From contig OX392527.1 of the NCBI GenBank assembly GCA_947623455.1, forward strand, positions 48,962,401-49,026,400: 64,000 bases of DNA, in the 5' to 3' direction. The translations under genes and the position numbers were made by a program. Origin of the DNA: Mimachlamys varia. Taxonomy: Eukaryota; Mollusca; Bivalvia; Pectinida; Pectinidae. A model generated the notes under the pieces. That model was not told the origin of the DNA. It was given only the letters and a program-made list of their open reading frames with translations, and did not search any database. Position 1 is the first letter of the stretch. Each line of letters starts with the position of its first letter. Below are positions 34,666-47,650 of the stretch, one piece after another.

Positions 34666-35704
34666 TCATATCAGACGCCGTCTTGGAAAGAAAATTAGTG
34701 TTCCCTTTGGGTAAAAACAAATGTCAGCAAATCAGAATGACAGTTTTGATAGTCCTCACATGTCATTTTCTTTTTGTTCGAAATAAAGTCTAGCGGGTAA
34801 AACCGTGACAAAACCGATAAATTTATCAATGTACCATGTAAACTCCTAATGGAGAAGTTTCGTGTCAGCTCTACTTGAGACGTTCGTGTCACCTCTGCTT
34901 GAGACGTTCGTGTCACCCCGAAAGAACACATTCGTGCCACCTCTACTGCAGACGTTAATTTACTAGACATACCACCATGCGTCTATTTTAGACATGTTTG
35001 TGTTACAAGGGCATCTTATTTCAGCTGATGATAATGTCGGGTACATAAAAAGCCAATTCTCTGTATTTGTCAATTTGGATGCATCTTTCTGTTTATGTGT
35101 AGGAGTGTTATATCACATAATATCGGAAACAAACGCATTTTTCCAGACACGCATTGACATTCAAATTCATGAACGGGAATCAAAGCAATTCTTGACTACA
35201 TATTTCTACATTACGCCTTTCACTCAAAAACACAAAATTGAAGATAAAACTGTAAATGTGTTTAGATAATGAATTGAATCTTAATATAAATGGTTTTTAC
35301 AAATCGCCTTCCGTCGTTAACTAATTGCAGCAGCCAACTTTTTCCCCGTTAAAATCTCTGTCATGCCTTTTGACATTATTATCAAACCGATGCCTAAACA
35401 CCACGTGTTTGTTTTCAAAACTTTAAATCTGTGACAGAATATTGCTTTTTCAACGAAACGGCACACATTAACGGTGCAATATCCCCTAAGTGGATATGAC
35501 ACACATCGAGCCGAATCAATTCTTTACCGACATTTTGATTGAAGTTATGGCCATAAGAGAGTGACATTTTCAATAACATTAAAACATTAGCCCCCCCCCC
35601 CCTCCTCTAAAAAAGGAACGTTCTCTCGTGCAGACTAATAACCTAATGAAGACGTAACAACCAACGGCAGTGTGCAAGAATTGGATTGGGTATTTCGTTG
35701 GTGA

Positions 35705-35790
35705 CTGGTAAGCTAGCTCAGTTGGTAGAACTTCCGTCTAGAGTCAGTAGGGTCTCGGGTTTGACTTGCGGTCTTGCCGTGCACATTTCC
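35705..35790 (+). mobile_element. tRNA-like SINE head or tRNA pseudogene
   Basis: TAGCTCAGTTGGTAGAAC is a good box A and GGTCTCGGGTTTGAC a degenerate box B about 35 bases later. The acceptor ends do not pair, so a functional tRNA is unlikely. Confidence 0.5.
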
Positions 35791-35954
35791 CTTGTATCAA
35801 AATTTGCGTCTTTATAAACCGTGTTTCAAGCACTAGGTGAATGCTTGACATGGTGTTTGTTTGTTAAATTGTTGTTTGGCAGAAACTTGCTGCTCAAAAT
35901 CACTTTTCGTATTACTCAGTCTTCAAAAAGATCAGTCATGTTGTTCATCACTTC

Positions 35955-36245
35955 ATAGCCACAGTTTTCTCATTTGAGTAATTGCACTGTTCATAATATA
36001 ATGTTGAATTTATATAGAATAAGTTTAATTTTACTTCAAAATTAATCCATACATTAAAGGGGTTTTATGCACCTGACCATTTTGCTTCTACATTAGATTA
36101 GAAAAAAAATTCCACCTTTTGGCACCTAGCATCACTGACGAGTCCCAGAAGGACGAACCAGCTGTATGATGCAGTTGAATTCCCCTTTTCGGCATATTGT
36201 ACCTATTACAGAACTTAAAAGGTGCAGCATGTGTGTGTGTGTTAC
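35955..36245 (-). repeat. Dispersed repeat family R, copy 3
   Basis: Reverse-oriented: AAAGGGGTTTTATGCACCTG, CACCTAGCATCACTGACGAG, AGCTGTATGATGCAG and GGTGCAGCATGTGTGTG. It corresponds along its length to copies at 41315 (+) and 56655 (-). Confidence 0.75.
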
Positions 36246-36364
36246 GTCATCTTTCAACAAGTAAAGTTATATTTTTCATGGGGTTTCTCTTTACTACTTA
36301 AAAACCCTTTACGATCACTAGTACCTTGCTTGGTAATATACAAACCTGAAGTTTGGCAATAGTT

Positions 36365-36690
36365 AAATAATTCGAGGTTCTTATATACCGCTTTATCACA
36401 ACCTAAAGATCGTCTCAAAGAGGTTTACAAATCATTATTCTATCCGTGGTCCTAAGCAACCAGCAATTATTGTCCTCGACTTCCTGGGAAGTATACAATC
36501 GGTGCTGCCATTTTGGTCCTCGCAGTTAACATTCTACAATATCTAGCACTGTCCAAATACGTACTCATTTAAAGCTGAATAGACTGGAACAAGCGGAGAA
36601 AAGTATCTTGCTTAATGATACAATACAAGTGCTGTGGCCGGGACTCGAACTCGCAGCCCAGCGTCCTGCCATTAGACCACCGTGCCTAAA
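36365..36690 (-). mobile_element. tRNA-derived SINE, family C
   Basis: On the minus strand the head is GGCACGGTGGTCTAATGGCA with box B GAGTTCGAGTCCCGGCC. The body contains a motif seen in reverse as GAAAAGTATCTTGCTTAATG, and the 3' part is GTAAACCTCTTTGAGACG. This GGACACAA/CTTGCTCAAGG-type body occurs in many invertebrate SINEs. Confidence 0.6.
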
Positions 36691-37311
36691 AAAACATTCA
36701 GAGGTTTGATGCTAAACACATTCCATACATTTCTGTTATTTAACAAGTTTCATTTATCGGGTTAATATGTCATCGTTAATTACATTTACTAATTTAGTCA
36801 AGATTAGATTTAACCTAGAGATGTGTTTGATGGGATTTCCCGACGGTTACGACATAATTAAATGTAGTTAAGCCGCAGGGCCACATGTAGCTGTACGCAG
36901 ATGGGAACCCTCACGAGGGTACACGTGGACATTATTATTGACAATCACCCGTACTATAAAAAAATAATGATTGGATGTTGTCTTCAATATCATTAATTTG
37001 AAGTAGCACGGATTAATGCATCATCGGAAACCCTCGGTACACTTCCTATCGTTCGTACACCGTGTGTACCGTGAGTTTCCGACGACGGGATTAGTGCATT
37101 CTTGTCGGACAGCTTCACATCAAGGCGTTATTAGACAGCTATATGATTAATGTGCCTAGTTATTGAGTAATATGCCCCCCCCCCCATGCGATGTACTATT
37201 TCAATGAAATGAGATTAAGATGATTATTTTACATATTGCATTCGATTGCTTAGGATTATTAACCGTTTTGTTGTGATGGTATTTAAGAGTTCTCCGAGTC
37301 ATAAAACAAAA
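36691..37311. other. Intergenic, no gene seen
   Basis: AT-rich, with a C-run at about 37174-37185. Confidence 0.35.
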
Positions 37312-37750
37312 ATCTGATTAAAATACATATCCTTGTTCTCACTCCGTTTTACAAGGATCTGACAACATCCTATAAGAGGTCACATTCAATCTGATTAAAA
37401 CACAGATCCTTGTTCTCACTCCGTTTTACAATGATCTGACAACATCCAATAAGAGGTCACGTTCAAATGACCTTTGTCGCCTCTTTGCTTACAGCATCTT
37501 GCAGCAAGTCAGTTCGTCACTTTATTCTTCATGAACTTTTTGGTGATGAAATAAGAGACCAGACAAATGCGACTATGCAAGCTTTGTCGCCTCAAAAATT
37601 CGACTACAAGATTCTGACAGTAGTAATTTTATTGGGTAATGCAAAAGGTCATCGGGACATGACCACCTATGGGATTTTCGCAGATCTTAACGCAGCAGAG
37701 AGAAGTTTACGGAACGGCGCGGAGATCAAGATGTGATTTTAATCAGATTG
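37312..37750. mobile_element. Non-autonomous element with TCTGATTAAAAT ends and duplicated 5' part
   Basis: The left end ATCTGATTAAAATACA and the right end (reverse complement CAATCTGATTAAAATCAC) are inverted. The first ~75 bases (to AGAGGTCACATTCA) are repeated in tandem at about 37387-37462, including TCCTTGTTCTCACTCCG in each. The 89-codon ORF at 37467-37736 lies inside and shows no transposase motif. The end motif is shared with the palindromic MITEs at 4436 and 59776. Confidence 0.6.
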
Positions 37751-39842
37751 GAAAAACTCAAACATATGAAAATAAAAAGTATAAACATAAAAATGCAGTT
37801 CGAAATATATACTGCCAATGCTTTCTAGACATCCGGAAGTTTTCGCGAGTGGAAATGTTTGCATCGATAATAGTTCCAAAAACTTTATATTAGTTTTACC
37901 TTTAATCTGTATCACATATATATATATATATAACTCATTCATGCATGGATATTTTTGGGTTCATTCACTCAAAATAAAAAAAACGCGAATTTTTCAGCAT
38001 CACCAAAACTCCAGTTTTAAAGTGATTTAATTTCAGCGTACATTTACGAATTACATGATATTTAATCTTCTACATCCCTTCTTCAATTTAATATTTTACT
38101 TGCTGCATTAATCTCGCCTTTTCTCCTCATCCCTTCTCCGACTGTTCTCCTTTCAAGCTTTTTACCTCCTCCCTTCTCGTTCCATTCCTGTCTGTTATGA
38201 GCAATAAAGTTGGCAATATACTTGTACAGTTCCTCAATATTCCTGTTAACATTTTTAGAAACAGTGGTAAGACTAGGGTGAGAATTGTCTGCACGTTATG
38301 CTGTCAGGACTGGTTATGGTTTACTGGTTAGTAATCTGACCCTGGTGATCTTTTACAAATCATCACATACAAAGCGGTTGTTTCTGTACCGTCTGTACAT
38401 TCCTCAACCCGTTACTTAGGCTGCAGTGTTTGTACCAGGCGATGTTGAGTTGATGGATATACAATAAGGACGAACCACCATTTTTGTGGGGGATCATTAT
38501 AGTAAAACATGCTTAAAATAAACAAACAATTCTTGGGAACGGTCTTGTTGTTTGTTTAATATACTCTATGGTATACGGTAGTATTATGCGTTACTGTGGT
38601 TTAGTAGTAACAGTTGTAAATGAAACTGCAAGCTGAGGGCAAATAAAATCCTAAAAGATGGAGTAGAACAAAGCTGTTTGTTAATTTGGGTTTTTTTTAT
38701 CTCAAGAGTGATAAACGTCATTTATACTTAGCACTCGCAGGCTTATAAACCCAAATATCAACCATAATCATTTTAAAATCAGCACTCTGTTACATGGATG
38801 TCATGAATTGGGTGAGGATACAAATTCATTTTTATTAAAATTTATATCAGAATATATCATCGAAACGCGAATAACTGAATTACGTACATAACTATTACTG
38901 GTAGGGGGCTTGGAGATACACTATACTCTTATTGTTTATTTATTGTTTATATCATTGATTGTAGAATACCGAAGTTGTATGGAGAAGGCTTATATAGGCT
39001 TTGTCTGATGCCTAATCCTTTTGCTTTTTTTGCTATAAAATTTATTGAAATGAAATATACGTCATTTGCTTGGCTAACAGTCTCACAACAGCAGAGGTTA
39101 TATAAAAACGGATGTGTATAGAGGCATCGCCCAACGCCATAGTGATGCAAGAGGGGAAGCAGATCAAAGGTTTCAATATGCATTTATGATAAACCATTCA
39201 AATATATGATATTACAAAACCGAAAGCTTAGGGTTAGCTATCTAATCTGTTTTACCATTTCAAATGCCTTACAAATCGCTTAGCTGATACCTATCCTTAA
39301 CGTTATGTTATGTTAAAAGTATATCCAAAAATTAGTCTTATAATTTTATTGTAATGCAACCGCACGATTCCTTTTGTCTTATATATCAAAACGAAATAAC
39401 CTATACCGATACTTTCGTAACAGTTTCTAGGATATTAAGCTTTAAACATCCTCAAGCTGGCGTGCACAGACATAGTTACCTCACGATTGTGCTTAATTGA
39501 TTCAAACCTGTTGTAAAATAAATCTGATAGAGAAGAATATCGAAACTCTCTGATGCAAGACAAAAAATTATCGCGCGGCAGCATAGCAGTAAAGTTTCCC
39601 AGCTTTGATTTAGATAACAGTGTGTGTTATCGATAATGTACTTCACGCTGTTTGTGTAGAGCTTCACTTCATGATTTGCAGGTCTTCCAAGTTTTGCCGT
39701 AATCTTCTTGAAGCTGAAATTGATCCTGGTGCTGTTCATATGAAATATGAAACAGTAGTTAAAAATCTCTTTGTGACATTTGAACGTTATAAATGAAACT
39801 ACGTTACATTGCTGTATTATTGTTTCTATCATGCTTTAAGAT
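37751..39842. other. Intergenic, no gene seen
   Basis: AT-rich. The 118-codon minus ORF at 39476-39832 and several shorter ones show no domain. Confidence 0.35.
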
Positions 39843-40030
39843 CTGGGCCACATATTCACGAAACTATCCTTGTGTACAAGCTTGGTTTCTGCGCTCTTAC
39901 CACTTTCCTTGTAACTGGCTTATCACGGTAATAATAAATAGGACTTTACCACAAAATCTTAGTTTGAGCAGGAGATTGGTTTCTATATCCTTGTGTTATT
40001 TGACGGTAGACGGTTTCTGAATATGCTCAC
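39843..40030. mobile_element. Degraded MITE of the TATTCATGAAAC family
   Basis: TGGGCCACATATTCACGAAAC at the left and GGTTTCTGAATATGCTCAC at the right are imperfect inverted repeats that match the ends at 43491-43720. Confidence 0.5.
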
Positions 40031-40059
40031 TAGTATGGCATGTTCTTATGTTTGAAAAC

Positions 40060-40330
40060 ATACCTCATTTCTCACTTTAATGACAATGATGACTCGGTTC
40101 TCATTTTGAGGATTGATGTTTACTTGGATTTGGTCAAGATTTATATGGCGGTATCGTCGATGAAGCAGAAGATGCTTACTCTTCCGAAACGCCTGTTCTT
40201 TTTCTCTTGTACTTTTTCAATGGTTTCCGTGTTAATCTCCTCTTTGCCAATATCCTTTTCCTAGTTTAATCGACTTTGAGTTCGTTTTATGGTTTTGTTG
40301 ACGCTTCGGTATTCTCTATTATAGTTTTTT
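40060..40330 (-). repeat. Dispersed repeat family D, copy 1
   Basis: Reverse-oriented relative to copies at 43735 and 56265. Shared blocks, as they appear here, include GACTCGGTTCTCATTTTGAG, ATCGACTTTGAGTTCG and GACGCTTCGGTATTCTCT. The plus-strand ORF here (40040-40264) is not conserved as an open frame in the other copies. Confidence 0.55.
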
Positions 40331-41314
40331 TCTTTCATTTGACCTTTAGTGCGACGACCGAGTCATATATGCCCCTGATCTGTTAGTATACATCTGCTGA
40401 TCCCTGCATCGGCAATTCAGTTATATATATATATAAAAACCCTGCATTAGCGATAAAAGTAAAATAAAACACACCTAATGAAACACCGAGATTTGTTCAG
40501 CTCGCACGTTAAATTCAACCTTGAAGCAGTGATGTTTTGAAGAAGGAAGTCTACTATGTGATTGAGTTGGCAAGGTTCAACATCCGCCATTTATGACATC
40601 GCAAATTGAGATTACAAAAGTATGCTTGTAATGTAGACTGGATAATAGGAAAGATAGTTTATGAGTGTACACCTATTATGTCACAAGAGACATGGTAATT
40701 GCATTTGTCTACCTAATATTCTGATAGACAAGGTAAAAACAGTTTGGTGAATCTTCAAAAGGTCTCCAATATGTTGCTGTTTATAAAACCTGCACGAGTA
40801 ACACCTTCTGTGATTAAAGCCGTAAAAAAAGCCGTAATAAATCGCACCGCCATATCATTTAGATACTTACGATACATCTAGGGTACCGAGGAGGGGGTAC
40901 CTGATAAGAAAATTAGTACTGTGGAAGGGGGATGGGGAGGGGGCGGGTGTTGGCAAGGTGTACTGATGGATACCGAGTGTATGTAGGTGAAACGATTTAA
41001 TGCAATAACTTCTTCACCTGTTGGTCTAGAAAATGTGCCAATTATACATTTACATGGGGTAATGAATACAAAACCTTTTGACATGCTAAGAGTACATGCT
41101 GTAATTAATTTAAGTGAGCACTGCATATTTAAACTAAGTGAATAAATCTCAGATTACAGCTTCTTCTGTTTTCATTCCAAGATTTATAGTCACGGTGAAG
41201 TTAAATGTCGACCTAAAATGTGTTTTTGTTTCACAATTTCCCTTTGCTTTAGTATTGTATCGTTGTGATGTCAAGACAAAACCAAATGAAAAATTATCGA
41301 AAACATGAATGATA
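40331..41314. other. Intergenic, no gene seen
   Basis: AT-rich with a G-rich stretch at 40885-40950. No coding region recognised. Confidence 0.35.
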
Positions 41315-41600
41315 ATGTAACACACACATATGCTGCACCTTTCAAATTAATTAATAGATAAACTGCACCATATAGCTGTTTCGTCCTCCTCTGACTCTTA
41401 GTGATGCTAGGGGCCAAAAGGTAGGGAATATAATATTTCTAAACTAAGATAGAAGCAGAAGAGTCAGGTGCGTAAAACCCCTTTAATTTATGAATTTAGA
41501 AGTAAAATTAATCTAGTTCTAGTTTCAAATCGTATACTATGAAAATGTGTATATTAAGTACCTTGCCACTACTCAAATGAGATATATGTGGCTATGGATG
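41315..41600 (+). repeat. Dispersed repeat family R, copy 4
   Basis: AACACACACATATGCTGCAC, TATAGCTGTTTCGTCCTCC, GTGATGCTAGGGGCCAAAAG, CAGGTGCGTAAAACCCC and ACTATGAAAATGTGTATATT in order. It lacks part of the TAGTAATAG segment. Confidence 0.75.
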
Positions 41601-43490
41601 CTCCAGCAAACCTCGGGGATTAAACAACCCACCAGCAGAATCTGTCACTCCCTATCATGAGGGATAATCGAAAACATTAATATAGATGTAAAATGATGAA
41701 ATGGCTCGATGCTAATCCCCAATATACGACCTATTATGATAGAGCTATAATAACATATCTATGCTATTACACTAGCTCCTGCTTTCTTAAATAGTGCAGG
41801 TGATTGTTTAGATTGACCAAACCAAATTGTAAAGGAGCCAAAACTGAGTACAAAAGAAGAAACAATATTTACAGGAAAAAAAAACAAGCTCATGTCACTT
41901 TAACGGTTTCCACTGTCGCTTTGGCCTTTCTTACGTTATCTGATAGAAGTGATACGAAGACAGCCGACGACTTAGTAGGAAACAGTTATGAAGACTATTC
42001 ATCAACTTGCGTGTGATCTGAAGCTTTTTTACACGTTGTCCTGACAATTTCATTCCAGTCATTTAGGAGTTGGCCTGTCAACGCCAGCCTGTTAGCACGC
42101 CCGTTACCATGCCGCTCCCGCCTCTCCCACGCAGACGTACCGCGCAGCACGGCATTGCGAGCGACACCTATACTGGCAAAACGTTCACAGCTAATTTATA
42201 GCGCCGATTCATACAAAACGTGAGTGGTGTATATGCGGAGATGCAAGCGTCACAACAGGAGACTTCAAAATTGCAATTTTTGTAAGCAGTTTCTTAATTT
42301 GTTTTGGAGAATGTTATCATTTTGTGAAGTACGTACCTTTTGATAGGTTTGATTTTAGATACGAATTGAGGCAAAGTCATCAAGTTTTGAAATATCTAGG
42401 CCAAACTTTGTAATGATTAGTTAGCTTGACTCATACTTTTTAGAACATTTATTGCTCTCACCTTAATGGTTTAACATGTAAAATATTTGTGCCTCTCATC
42501 TCTAATTCAACATGTTTCTGTCATCGATTCCTGCATATATGATATTCATTCAGAAATGTCATTAATTTCCAGAACATTTCCGTTATGAAAAATATTATTA
42601 TCAGGAATTAAGATCAAAGCACACCAAACAATTGTTCTCCAGAGTCTGGATTTGGTTTTCTTCCAAACTAACTCTTCACCGTTTATATCTTGCTGACGAT
42701 AATGCAGGGTATATTGTAAAAAGTACAAAGTCTCCTGATATTTAGAGAGTGCCCGAAGCGTGCCGTAACGCCATTCCTTTCTCTGTTCTTGTCAGCAGTG
42801 GGAAAAAACCTGGAACTACAATGGCAGTTGAGGTGGGTCTCCAGAATTTAGATGTGTACGGTATTCTGAATAGGAATGTCGGTATTCCTTCCCAGCTACA
42901 GTGCTACTTTTTTCCTGGCGTATCTCGACTTGGTGCATCAGTTTGCTGGCCACATATTGCGTCTACGATTGCTAACGGTCGTGGACACCTCTAAAAAGAA
43001 AAAAAAAACATTACCTACCGTGTCTGCCATGTGGTATATATAGACCATTAAAACTGATAAAAGTACATGGTATAACAGTGGAAACAAGTTCGCATTGTGA
43101 CTATTTAAACAGAAAGTAGCGAAGAAATTTTTGAGTTGATACTAGTTCAGAATTCTGTTGAAGTTTTATAAAAAAATCTATGAATATATAATTGCGGATG
43201 GATGTTTTTGCGCTTATTTACTCAACGAGAAAAAATCCGAACATTTTCACAACGCGATAATGTCCACGCTCGCAGTAACTTGAATAAGAGTTGATGTAAT
43301 GATGCACAGAATTTAAAAATGAATTTGAGGGTCACAAGATAATGATGCTAAACAAGTATTCCGAATTTGTATTCCATTTATTTGATTAAAAAATATTGTT
43401 TTTGAAAAATTTGAGATATGTTTATGGATTTCTAATGCAGAAGTTTAGCCCTTTGTAAGAATAACGTAAGAAAGTGTCACGCTACCGTGA
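41601..43490. other. Intergenic, no gene seen
   Basis: A GC-richer patch near 42075-42170 (GCACGCCCGTTACCATGCC) stands out from AT-rich surroundings, but no reading frame is supported. Confidence 0.35.
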
Positions 43491-43720
43491 CCAGGTCACG
43501 TATCCATGAAACCGTTCTTATGTCAAGCACAGCTTCTGTACCCAAACCAGATTTCTTGTGACTCGCTTAGTAATGACAAATGGACATCGGCTATGCTCCT
43601 TCAAATAACTGACAAAATAATATTATTGTCTTATAAATTCACAATGGGAACAAGAAAGCCGGTTTGAGCAGGTAATCGTAGCTTGAGCATGAGTATCGGT
43701 TTCATGAATAAGGTCCCTGG
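43491..43720. mobile_element. MITE of the TATTCATGAAAC family
   Basis: Left CCAGGTCACGTATCCATGAAAC; right, in reverse complement, CCAGGGACCTTATTCATGAAAC. 230 bp without an ORF. Confidence 0.65.
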
Positions 43721-43734
43721 TTAAGATTAAGACA

Positions 43735-44085
43735 TTGAAATGGCTCAACGTATCGTCCTTAGTGTATATTTCCGTATGAACAATTTCATTTTATATGAAA
43801 AAGAATAATCAGAATATACCGAAGCGTCATCAAAATTATAATCCGAACTCGATTAAACCCAAAGGAAATATTAAAATTAAGACCATTGAAAAAGTATAAA
43901 AGCATAAGAACAACTAAAATGAAAATTATGGTCTAATCCAAGTCTCATTCTAACATAACAACATGACATACGAATTATAGTTTTCAAAAAAGTCCACCTT
44001 CATAATTATCACACAAGGATACAAAATATCGCGCAATGAGATAATGATGACTACCCTAAACGTTGCCCATAATCATTGTTTTGTT
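43735..44085 (+). repeat. Dispersed repeat family D, copy 2
   Basis: ATACCGAAGCGTCATCAAAA, ATAATCCGAACTCGATTAAAC, GTCCACCTTCATAATTATCAC and ACGTTGCCCATAATC occur in the same order as in the copy at 56265. A partial copy is at 47540. Confidence 0.55.
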
Positions 44086-44107
44086 GTTGTTGTTAGTTTG
44101 TTTATTT

Positions 44108-44312
44108 TTTTACTTTACGTCCTAATAACAGACAGGGTCATTTAAGAATGTACGTACCTGGATTTGGAGGTGTCGGAGTACCCGGAGAAAACCACCGACC
44201 TACGGCCAGTTCTTAGCAACTGCCCCACGTGGGTTTCGAACTCACAACTCAGAGGTTGAGGGCTAGTGGTAGAATGTCGGGACACCTTAACCACTCTGCC
44301 ACCGAGTGTATA
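44108..44312 (-). mobile_element. tRNA-headed SINE, family A, near full length
   Basis: On the minus strand the head ends in TTAAGGTGTCCCGACATTCT and box B GAGTTCGAAACCC. The body CCGTAGGTCGGTGGTTTTCTC and CGGGTACTCCGACACC and the tail CCTGTCTGTTATTAGGACG follow. It is the best-preserved family A copy here. Confidence 0.8.
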
Positions 44313-47300
44313 AGTTTGTTCTTCAACAACCGGCAGCTATCAGGAAAATCTCGATATTTAAAGCAAGTTCTAAAATGTCGAATCAACTGGGAGCAGGGAT
44401 GTTGCAATCAAGAAAGGAAAAGATCACTATCAGAAAATCGAAAGTGTCGCGCTTAACGTATGACGTAGTAGTAAGTTATCCATGTTGATTATATTGTAAT
44501 GTGGTACTGCTACATGTATTGCTTTATGAAAAATGAGAAAATATATATATAGCGTAGAAAATATTATATCGTGGCAGTATTATATAACTATTAATAGCAA
44601 TAAGATATGTTTGTTTTGCTGTTTTATTGCTTCTTTGCACTCTTTAAGACATAACTGTTATTCATTAAAACATATGTATATCCACTTTTACAGATATGCA
44701 TTGTACATTGAAAACAGCAAAGCAAAACCATGTGTGTCAAGTTAGTTTAAGCTGTCCGGAATTTAAAAGCTTTTGACAAGCGTTATGAAAATCGATGGTC
44801 TACCATGGAAATACATGCATACAGGAGTATAATACAACATGAAATCTTAATGATAGTGCTGGATTTAGAGCTTATCCACATGTTGTTGAGCGACGATAAT
44901 GCAAGGCTGAATCAGTCGGCTGTACTGAGTGGAAACCTTGATATGACAAGTGTGTAGATATTAATCTATGATTCATACAAGGTGAGACACTGATTTTGTG
45001 CCGCTACTTATTTTCCATTTGCAATCGATTTCCTTTCATTTGTATTTGATGTACTTTTAAGACACACTTAGGAAATGGAACAAGGTAATCGTTGTATGCC
45101 TCCTTTCCAATAACAACTAAGAAATGGTAAATATGTAGTTTCCTATCGCGTCTACTCCCCTTATGATCTGCCCCGTCCCGTCACAATTCCTCGTCACTGC
45201 TCTGCAGACGACTTCATTCAATATATTTCCGTCAAAATTTATACAAAAGTAAAATAATAAGCATATTTCGGATGAAAGTATGAGCCTATTTCAGTGTCAC
45301 AATATTACATCGTCAAGGTCATCACTATTAAGATGCATAGGTCAATCGTTGCTATCTCTCAATAGATTAAATTTCATCAGTATATCGACGTCACGGGCAA
45401 ATGGGGGAATTTCAAGTCCTACAGACGATTTCCATTCTAAACACTCATTTGCATTTTGATAAATGCATTTGCCCTTCCGGAGCAGCTGGTTTTATTATTT
45501 AATGTTTTTCATTTTTGTCAGTAATATAAAGCTTTCCTTTTGATATGTTGCCATGGTATTATCGATCATTAGTTTAAACAATGGTTTTGTTCACACTTTG
45601 GTATTCTATCATAGAATATCACTCATCAAGGCACCGTCTTGAGATCTAGCACGAAATGCTCTGTAGCATCTTTGAACAAGGTTAACTAATAAAATATATT
45701 GTTTTAGTTAATATTCTAATGCGTTTGTTAACTTTCTGACAGGTTCAAGTGCAAGTCCCTTATGTACAGACCTTTAAATGCAATCATCAGACCGACATAT
45801 TTTAATATGTTTGCTTCATTACGATTCTCGTGTTCAGAAATGTTTCATATAATATTAGATTGGTGATATCAGGCAGTTGTGTTTCTCATTAAAGATGCCA
45901 GTTATCACGGTCTGCTTTCTAGGAATGTTTTATCATGGAAACTTGTTTTTCAAAATTAAAGAATTGGTTTGAACGTTACCGTATTGGGATGAGCTACACA
46001 ACATAACTATTCTCATAATGGATAGGTTCCTAAATAACGTTTTCGTTTTCAATCTCATTCCTGCACAGAACATTGGTATATTTTTATCAAACAAAACAAC
46101 CAGAAACAAAACCAGATGAATCCCCGCCTCTGTGCAATACATGTACATATTTCTTTGATTAAAATCGATTTTCTGATCGGATTTTACAGTAGAACATTTC
46201 TTTTTTAACAAGAAAAAGATGTGGAGATAGAAATCTTATTTGTTCGTAACACTAACACACTTCATCATCTTTTATACTCATCAACGACAAGTGATTGTTT
46301 GATCTAGATCTATCAACCCACTGCTGTGTGAATTTAAATTTCAATCATCTTCAATCGAAATATTTTTTCAAAAGCATTTGCCTTCAGGTAACCATAATCC
46401 TTTATAATTTTTCTTAAACTTTAGTGGATCTCAGAATATAATGTTTTATTTCGAATTTTGAAAATTAAGGAAAAAAAGAAAGAAGGGATGTTTTTGTTAA
46501 TTTGAAATGTTATCAGAAAATCAAACGAAGTGTGGTGAAACGACATATTCGAATCAAGAATATTGACTCTATAAATAAATAATTGATTTTATTTATGACA
46601 CCTGTTTGAAAACCATTAACAGATATTTAAGAAAATGGTTCAATTTGAAATTAAATATTTTGATCGTAAGGTTTCGTTTTATACGGCTTTATCTGCAATG
46701 TTTTATCACTTCTTCGTGTGCCTTGGTAATTACAATTTAGGCATTGATTCAGAAGCTGGAAATGCAAGATAAAACTTCATTTGATTTTATTACGTTAATG
46801 CTTTTAAAGTTCCATTTATAATAAGTTTTTCAAGAACTTTGTTGACATACTGCAAGATATCGTTATTGTGAATAATCGATATCATTGACAAAAATGTTAT
46901 TTTATTTTTAGAAAACGCAGTTTATTTCATCCTCACATAATAAAGAACCCTATCATGACACAAGGGCAATGTACCTATCATCATCTAAGTGTATCAAACA
47001 TCTTACATTCTACCGTGGTGTATAACTGTAACAAAGTTTGAAAGGCATTTATTTTTTCAAATCGTATAATCAGATGATACCGATTTACTTTTTCCACACG
47101 TGTTTCATTAATTGTATGTAACACGTCTTCAAATCCCAATGGTTCCAATCTCGAAACAAATATGCTTTCTTCAACCTTGAAACATAAGGACTCTAGTGTA
47201 TTCGTGGGCGAATGCTTGTGCATGTTGCGTGTTCATGACAGGAAATGACGTATCGTGATCGTATTGTTTATTCTGGCATACGCAATATGTTTATGAGCTG

Positions 47301-47384
47301 TTAGAATCAAGGTTAAGCAGAACTAAACCGGAGTTGATAATTGGTTAATGCGTCTGATCGTCTACTATCACTATCGTTCCATCT
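44313..47384. other. Intergenic, unique-looking AT-rich sequence
   Basis: No gene, SINE or tandem array recognised. All ORFs are under 95 codons without motifs. Confidence 0.35.
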
Positions 47385-47505
47385 TTGGAAAGCAGGTTTG
47401 GGGCGTACGTATAGGTCAGTTACCAGATTCTGACCCCAGGTTAGTGGCTTTGCTCAGATTACTTCCGGTTTCTTCCACTTCCAACGCGCGGCACGTACGC
47501 TTATG
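47385..47505 (+). mobile_element. Degraded family A SINE body
   Basis: CAGTTACCAGATTCTGACC, TTACTTCCGGTTTCTTCCAC and GGCACGTACGCTTATGA match the family A body with many changes. Confidence 0.45.
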
Positions 47506-47539
47506 AACAAAGCTTTTGAACTGACATATTTAACAAACC

Positions 47540-47650
47540 ATATTTTGAAGAAAAACAAACAGAGAACACCAAAGCGTCATCAAAACGATAATCCGAACTC
47601 AAAATCGATTAAACTAGAGGCAAAATATCAAAAGAAGGAAAGATTAATAT
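47540..47650 (+). repeat. Dispersed repeat family D, partial copy
   Basis: CCAAAGCGTCATCAAAACGA, TAATCCGAACTC, AATCGATTAAACTAGAGGC and GGAAAGATTAATATGGCGAC match 43810-43870 and 56265-56370. Confidence 0.55.

Noticed and set aside
35705..35790. Functional tRNA gene
   Set aside because: Good box A, but box B is degenerate and the ends do not form an acceptor stem.
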